Source: Chlorops oryzae
Taxonomy: Eukaryota; Arthropoda; Insecta; Diptera; Chloropidae
Direction: 5' to 3'
DNA length: 64,000 nucleotides
Assembly (NCBI GenBank): GCA_020466095.1
Contig: CM035806.1
Coordinates: 64,653,587-64,717,586, forward strand
The translations under genes and the position numbers were made by a program. This document shows, piece by piece, positions 58,500 through 64,000 of the stretch (the first letter of the stretch is position 1; every line of letters begins with the position of its first letter). The notes beneath the pieces were generated by a model that ran no database searches, was not told the DNA's origin, and was given only the letters and a program-made list of their open reading frames with translations.

Positions 58500-60249
58500 G
58501 ACGTTACTTTATTTTTCACAACCTTTTGTTTCGTTGTTTACCTTTTAGTTGTCAAACGCAGCTGACATCATATGTTCTGTGAAACCCAAACCTTAACACA
58601 ACGCAATGTGAACACTTTGGGTTAACTTTAGGGGTAAAGCACTTAACCCTTATAATGTGAACATGCTATATACCTGTAATATTAACATTTTCAGAGCTAT
58701 ATAATGCAAACGTTTAACAAATCTACCTGTAGTCAACCAACGCAAACAATATGGTGGAGTACCATCCCTTGTAATTGAAGTAATCCACTGCGTCTTCAGA
58801 AGATGGCTTTATTTCAATATGACACCCATCTAAAATCGTATGTCGTTATAGATTTCAATAAGTTAAAATAAACAATTTTTTACCTATCGCTCCGAAGCAC
58901 TGCGGAAACCCAATAGCATTGAACCCTTGTGTGCATTCCTCGACTTTCTCCTGAGTTAAAAACTCAGGTGGCAGAAATCCAAACCGCATAGAATTCCAAA
59001 CTTCATGGCAAAACTCGATAAGAATTTTGCCCACCATGCTTTTGGATACTCCAAATAGCCTCCCAATAGTTCTGTATTCCGACGAAGAACCGAGCGCGTA
59101 CAAGGAAATTGCAATCCTTTTCGCTAAGGGAATGCATGGACGAAAGAATGTGTTCTGCTTTTCCAGATTTCCGAGACTTTTTACCAACATGTCGAAACAT
59201 TTTCGGTCCATTCTGAAACTTTCTTTGAAAAAAGCATCGTCATTTCGAGGAATGTCCTTCTCCCAAAAACAGCCGAATCGTTCCTAGTAACAACACTATA
59301 AATTAGTCAAAATATTACTATTACTTTCTTTTTACTTACAAAGGACCAAACACTTCGTTTTCTTTTTAGATATCCATTCGAGCGTACGTACCAAACTCGA
59401 ATGCGATTGCGCAGCGCAGCTCTCTTAAATTTTCGTATATTTTGATGGGAACTATCATCCACAGTTTTTGTTATATTTAGCAACACACTCTCCTCGTGAG
59501 CTATTAAAATAGCAGACAAATTCCTTACATCCATTTCTTTGTTTTTATGCGAAAATAATTGCTTCCGAAATGTCAAATAAATAAATGAGAGAAAATGAAA
59601 TCAGCTGTTTAGATAATGAAAACACGCTCAAATGAGAGTGGAACCACTGCTCATTATCTGCTTTATTACCGTAATGAGGGTTCGGTAATGCATAAGTGGA
59701 ACCGTAGCATAAATAAAAGAAACTTTTATATTGAGTTTAGCCTTCAAATAAAAAAACGATTTGATTTCGAAAACGAAACCCTAAAAAATATTTCATGCTT
59801 GGATCCATTAAATATTAAGGAAAGAAACAATTCAGCTTTTATCTCCCTCTTAAGAGCATTTCCTAACTTTTTTTGTAAAGAATAAAATGAAAAAATTTTC
59901 AATCAATGGAAAATACTTGCATTTGATAAAAATGTAAAGGTAATCGATGACATTGAGGAATTTTGGGGCAACGTTTCAAATATGAAAAACGCGTTAAACC
60001 AACCACTTTACGAAGATTTAACAAATTTTGTATTTTGCCTTCTAAGCTTACCACACAGCTCAGCTGCTGCAGAGAGAGTTTTTTCTGATTTACGACTGAT
60101 AAAAAACGATAAGACTAATAGATTCTCACTTGAAATGGTAGAATGCGCCATGTTCACTTAAAGCCTAAAAATTTAATACAATGTACATTTTACGATCTCT
60201 AAGATTAAAATATTTTTAAAGATCTCATACATGAAGTCAAGCATTAATA

Positions 60250-61279
60250 ACGGTAACTTTTTCTATCGTGGAGTTCAGTCGTGATAAGACGCTTTGTGTA
60301 AGTTTTTTCGTGCATCAAATAACTTAAATTAAAAAGAATAGACTTATAGTGTCTCCAGCCACCAGCTCCTGATCCTTGCAGACATCTGCCAAACGCCTTG
60401 CGGTTTTTTTTGTAAGTAATCAAGTGTTCCTTTATCTTTAGTCGTTTGTCGTGCTGCAAGTCACTCTGCCAAAACAGAGAAAGGTTAAGTCCGTTCGTAA
60501 GGACGCTATGGCGTCCGGTTTTAAAAATGGCGGCCTAACGGTGCCTGTGTCCGACTTCAACGGATTTGTTGAAGAGAGAGAGCAGAACAGAAAAAGAAAT
60601 AAATTCAAGGGCCTTTCTAGTCAGGACGGTTCGTGTAGTGATCAGGCGAAGAAAATTAAAATTAATGTGCAGTGTCCTTCCAGCGAGGATGAAGCCAATC
60701 TTGCTTATCTATCTCCAAACGCTGATCTCATGGATGTGCCTTATCAAACTGATTGCGCTGCTAACACTATAGGAGCTTCTAGCCCCGCTCCGTCTTCCCC
60801 TCCAGTATTTACCTCTCTCAATCACCTAAAAGACTGTAATGATATGCCATACACTCCCCCCTCTGGCAACTCGAATGTTTCCAATAAGACTGATTCCCTC
60901 ACACAGACTTCGGTCTACCCTAGCTCTTTCTTGGGCAATCCGTTTGTTTTATTCGATACGTCAAATTGTGAAGCTCTCAAAAACAAAAGGGATCGCAATG
61001 GTCTCTATCTGAAAAGGTTGCTTAACGAGTGCAAGGTCAGTAAAATCAGTACTGTTCACTCGGTTAGTAAATTTTTATTCAAAAATTTCTTTGACAATGT
61101 TAGGGATGCGAACGCATGTGTTTCCAATCCTGCCTTTAAAACTATTGGTTTACGGGCGTTTATTCCATCTGCCGCTTATGTGTCATATGGAGTTGCACGC
61201 TGCATTCCATTGGAGTACACCGAAGCTGAAATTATTAAGGATGCCAAAACGGATATTAAAATCCTGTTGGTTCAACGCT
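60250..61279 (+). pseudogene. Non-LTR retrotransposon ORF1, cut by another element
   Basis: From the ATG at 60508 the frame codes for a basic start (MASGFKNGG), a KRNKFKG patch, a long Ser/Pro-rich stretch, and from about 61000 a folded part (RDRNGLYLKRLL, FKTIGLRAFIPSAAYVSYGV, RCIPLEYTEAEIIKDAKTDI). This resembles the RRM-like region of ORF1 proteins in CR1/Jockey-type elements. After VQRF (61279) the sequence turns into the A-rich 3' tail of an oppositely oriented element, so ORF1 is truncated. The expected zinc knuckles would follow after the break. The rest of this element, if present, is beyond the window. Confidence 0.65.
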
Positions 61280-64000
61280 TTATTTATTTCTATTTATTCA
61301 TTTATTTAATCAATATTTTCATAGTGCAGTAAGATTAAATCTTGTAGGTAGCACTATTCACGGTTTGCAGTTAACATTTTAGAAAAAATATATTTATACT
61401 TAAAAAGCTACTTTTTTAAAAAGAAAAAAAACAATTTTATTATTTAAAATCTAAAATTGCAGGATACTCTTAAACTATATGTTATGAGATACAATATAAT
61501 ACATACATAGAATTGGATTAAAAAAGAAAATATATATTTATATAAGAGGAGAAGTAACGAGGAAATTAAAGATTGGCTAGATATTGAAAAAGTTGTTTCT
61601 TGAAGACCTTGGCGTTGTGAATGTTGGCAGTAGAATTAGTCAAAAAATTCGGTAAAGCGTTCCAGAGGCGTGAAGCGTATATAAAGAATTGGCGTTCTGA
61701 TATTAAGGATGAGTGACGTCTGATAACAATTTTGTTAGTTCGTTGTGATTGTGTGAAACGAAGACGGTCGAAAAGATATACCGGTTTCTTGCTAAAAATA
61801 ACTTTGTGGAGACATGTAAGTGTTCTAAATTTTAACATTTGGTCAAAGGATAGGTCAAATGTACTATTACTGTATTGTGAAATGGAGCTGTAACGATTCA
61901 AGTTATATGCGTATCTTATAATATTGTTGAAAGTGACATTGAGTTTTTGTTTCGACGCATGATCACAATTAGCAAAAATCTCACAACCAAACAAGAGCGT
62001 AGGTATGAGGTACGTTTTACAGAGCAGCAGACGGACATGTGGAGGAGTGTAAGCTTTTGATAGCCATAGCGAACGAAGCATACCATAGACCTTACCAGCA
62101 GCTACTGAAATGTGGCTGTTCCAATTGAGCGTGCGATTAAAAGTGAGTCCAAGATTTTTGGCGGCATCGTGATACTCTATGGACTGTCCGTTTATACTTG
62201 GTGTTGCAAAGTGGGATAGGTCAAAACGTTTTTTGCTTATGACGAGGCATTTAGATTTTTGTGGATTAATGTGCAAGTGATTTCTAGTCGCCCATTCATT
62301 AATTCTATCAAGCTCATTATTTAGAATTTCTAGGCATGTGTTGAAGTTGTTCTTGTGATCGAATAAATAGAGCTGAATGTCATCAGCATAAAGATGGATT
62401 TTTGCTCGATTAAGAACAGTCGGCAAGTCGTTAATGTAGAGATTAAAGAATAAGGGCTCAAGTGTAGACCCTTGAGGTACTCCTCGTGTCAAAAGTATTG
62501 GTAAAGATTGGGAATCATTTACACATACTTGCTGAGAACGTCCAGACAGATAAGACTTTATCAGATTGATGGCAGAAGAAGAAATAATGAACTTGTCCCT
62601 GAGTTTGTTGTAGAAAATTTTATGATCAATGGTATCAAAAGCCTTGGTGTGGTCGAGCAATGCAAGAAAGCAGACACTGTTCGTATCGATAGCTTCACGA
62701 ATATCCTCTACTACATCGATTAGAGCTGTAACACAGCTATGATTGCTCCTGAAGGCCGATTGTCGGTTATTTAAAAGCTCATTTAAATCGAGAAAATCAG
62801 ATATTTGTTTGAAAAGGATTTTTTCAAGAATCTTAGATAAGTAGCTTAAAATAGAAATTGGTCGTAGGTCGCCATTTTTTTTAGGAATGGGGATCACTTT
62901 ACCTCTTTTCCAGCTTGAGGGAAAAGTAGATTTGGTGATAATATTGTTGAAGATGTAAGTTAGATATGGCAGGAGAATTGGCATTAATATTTTCAGAAAA
63001 GCGGGATGCATATTATCGAGACCCATGGAATTAGATCTAAAAGATCTAATACATGTAAGAACATCGTAATGGGTAATGCAACGGAATTCAAAAGAATCCC
63101 AGTTTGCAAAGTGTTGTGGATCTTCCGCACTAGGGCGAGAGCTAGAGTTGGTATTAGTGTTGCAGTTAGTGATAACAAAATTCTGATTTATAGCATCCAA
63201 ATCCATATCATGTGTGATTGAGCTGTTACTCGAAGAAGGTAAAATACCTGCCGATCGGATTTGTTGCCACGTTTGTTTGGTGTTTAAAGCTGACATAAAC
63301 TTATTACCAAAATGTTTAGTTTTCTCCAGTCTGATTAGCGAAACAACTTGTATTCTTCGTGTAGTACAGGCAGCTTATATCGCTTCCAACGCTGGTAGGC
63401 TAAATCACGCAATTGAATAAGTTTGTGAATTTCCCTTGTAAACCATTGTTTAGGGACTGAGCGTTCACGTCGTTCTATAATTGGTACGAAAGACTCGAAT
63501 AAGGCGTTTATGTTTCTTTCAAGAAAGTCAATTTGGCTGTTAACGCACACCAGAGAAAAAGTAGAGGACCAATCGATTTGACTTGAAGCGAAGTGTAATG
63601 CATTTATATCAATATGTTTGAAATCTCTGAATTTAATAGACTTGGTGTTAGTAGGTAGTGGAACGTCATAAGTCAGGAATATTAAGTCATGCTTGGAATA
63701 TTGGATCGCTGAAAGTTGGTCATACAAAAGGACTTTATTTATACTGTCTACTAGGTACAAGTCAAGCAAGCTTGATGAGGTACGGGTGAAATGAGTGGGC
63801 AATGCACTATTGACTACATGGAGACTTCGTGAACGCATTAACGAGATAAGACTCTCATCCAGTAAAATGTTACCATTGAAATCACCAGTTAAGGCAATGT
63901 TAGAATAGTTGAGAGAAATATCGTCTAGGACTTCCATAATGGGCGATATATCAATATGACGATTTGGTCTGTAAATACATCCGGTCAAAATTTTATTTTT
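61280..64000 (-). mobile_element. Non-LTR retrotransposon, minus strand, 3' part
   Basis: A CR1/Jockey-like element running off the right edge of the window. Its 3' end is the simple-repeat tail read on the minus strand as TAAATGAATAAATAG and AAATAAATAAA (61280-61318), preceded by an untranslated region of about 240 bp. It is inserted into the ORF1 of the plus-strand element. Confidence 0.8.
61566..63988 (-). CDS. Endonuclease-reverse transcriptase (ORF2) of non-LTR element
   Basis: This polyprotein nicks target DNA and copies element RNA at the nick. The endonuclease half (63988-63335, start outside the window) shows the motifs ALTGDFNGN and YSKHDLIFLTYD. The RT half (63296-61566) shows LLDHTKAFDTIDHKI (motif A), RGVPQGSTLEPLFFNLYIND (motif B) and IHLYADDIQLYL (YADD catalytic motif). 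The C-terminal region with ERQFFIYASRLWNALP follows. The halves are in different frames: near 63335 the frame shifts by one base, after EEYKLF, and picks up at SLIRLEKTKHFGNKF. Apart from that, I see no break in 800 codons, so the copy is young. The RNase H domain is absent, as in CR1/Jockey types. Confidence 0.85.

Larger units (their letters stand above)
55702..58668. mobile_element. PIF/Harbinger element B, apparently complete
   Basis: The ends TAGCATGTTCACAT are flanked by TAT on both sides (55699-55701, 58669-58671). Inside them are AACCC/GGGTT words (55735-55860 and 58600-58650). It is 2967 bp with two convergent intact genes and lies in exon 4 of the element A transposase. Its youth is shown by the exact duplication and open frames. 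Confidence 0.92.
55169..59534 (-). pseudogene. Harbinger A DDE transposase, split by element B
   Basis: DDE transposase (DDE_4/HARBI1 type) that would cut and join element A. Exons run 59534-59340, 59283-58884, 58829-58727 and a fourth exon starting at 58673. Five bases into exon 4, element B is inserted, with target duplication ATA on the coding strand. Coding resumes at 55698 and ends at 55169. Apart from this insertion I see no stop or frameshift, and the exon lengths sum to 410 codons plus stop. Motifs: SSSEYRTIGRLFGVSKSMVG (helix-turn-helix), DGCHIEIKP (first Asp), VVLGDSAFR (second Asp), RVVENAFGHVKARFRR (Glu). The copy as it stands cannot make the second and third catalytic residues. 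Confidence 0.88.
54115..59709. mobile_element. PIF/Harbinger element A (interrupted)
   Basis: The ends TGCTACGGTTCCACTTA are perfect over 17 bp and flanked by the typical 3-bp duplication TAA (54112-54114, 59710-59712). Just inside both ends lie many CTCATTA/TAATGAG words, possible transposase-binding sites. It carries two convergent genes (Myb-like and DDE transposase) and sits in the hAT element. Without the inserted element B it would be about 2.6 kb. Confidence 0.9.
50345..60161 (+). pseudogene. hAT transposase split by five other transposons
   Basis: A likely left end CAGTGATGCC lies at 50345. The coding start METLENCLESEDDL is at 50704. After an insertion and an intron (acceptor before 52020) comes a BED-type finger (FRDQWSEIFPWL, CVVC, H..H) with a stop inside it. 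The RNase H-like part follows (52690-53083): SLIADETTDVST with the first catalytic Asp, then LATDNANVMVGG and MRCVCHSLHLCASH. Coding continues to 53460 and from 53989, and resumes after Harbinger A at 59713. It ends with the hAT dimerisation motif SSAAAERVFSDLRL, stop at 60159-60161. No right inverted end was found. Frameshifts and stops show it is old. Confidence 0.75.

Noticed and set aside
1..64000. CRISPR array, bacterial operon or integrated virus
   Set aside because: No spacer-repeat pattern, no prokaryotic gene structure and no viral genes. Genes here are spliced and the repeats are eukaryotic TEs.

Overview
The window is nuclear DNA from a higher dipteran fly. A tephritid-like or other acalyptrate fly is the best guess, but no single sequence here fixes the species. 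The pointers are AT-rich base composition, introns of roughly 0.07-2 kb with ordinary GT/AG ends, two spliced insect-type troponin C genes, and abundant DINE-1-like (Helentron-type) repeats with (GTCY)n microsatellites. I found no bacterial or viral genes and no CRISPR array. Almost everything outside the two muscle genes is transposable element (TE) sequence, often nested two or three levels deep.

Layout. 1-9400: an hAT transposase tail, a MULE-like MITE, and a Helentron copy split by a 1.8-kb foldback element. 9423-12846: a complete 4-exon troponin C gene (TpnC41C-like) whose introns carry a pogo-like and an hAT-type MITE. 13-19.3 kb: foldback, tRNA-derived SINE, non-LTR retrotransposon pieces, a DUF4780-like ORF1 remnant, and a TTAA-flanked element enclosing a second element with two tRNA-like modules. 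20-24 kb: three Helentron-type copies, one with a 128-bp tandem array, then a purine-rich tract at 24.5 kb. 26703-29930: a second complete 5-exon troponin C gene (TpnC4-like). 30.3-35.2 kb: two inverted-repeat elements, then a Helentron copy carrying an hAT MITE inside another MITE, a 4-bp-TSD MITE and a Transib-type element. 36-41.6 kb: Helentron copies end to end, one split by a mariner whose interior is an indel-ridden copy of DNA 3 kb upstream. 43-48 kb: hAT remnant, an inverted-repeat element holding a broken piggyBac, tRNA-like modules, SINE. 49.5-60.2 kb: a foldback, then a broken hAT element that hosts five other transposons. These include PIF/Harbinger A, which is itself interrupted by an apparently intact PIF/Harbinger B. 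60.2-64 kb: a non-LTR ORF1 cut by the 3' end of an almost intact non-LTR element on the other strand.

How the genes work together. The two troponin C genes lie in tandem on the plus strand and share the position and phase of their internal introns. They differ in calcium-binding sites. The first keeps EF-hands II and IV, the second only EF-hand IV. This matches the two-site and one-site troponin C isoforms known from insect muscle, the latter linked to stretch activation of flight muscle. In each Harbinger element the two genes are convergent and encode the two proteins this superfamily uses for transposition: a Myb/SANT-like DNA-binding protein and a DDE transposase.
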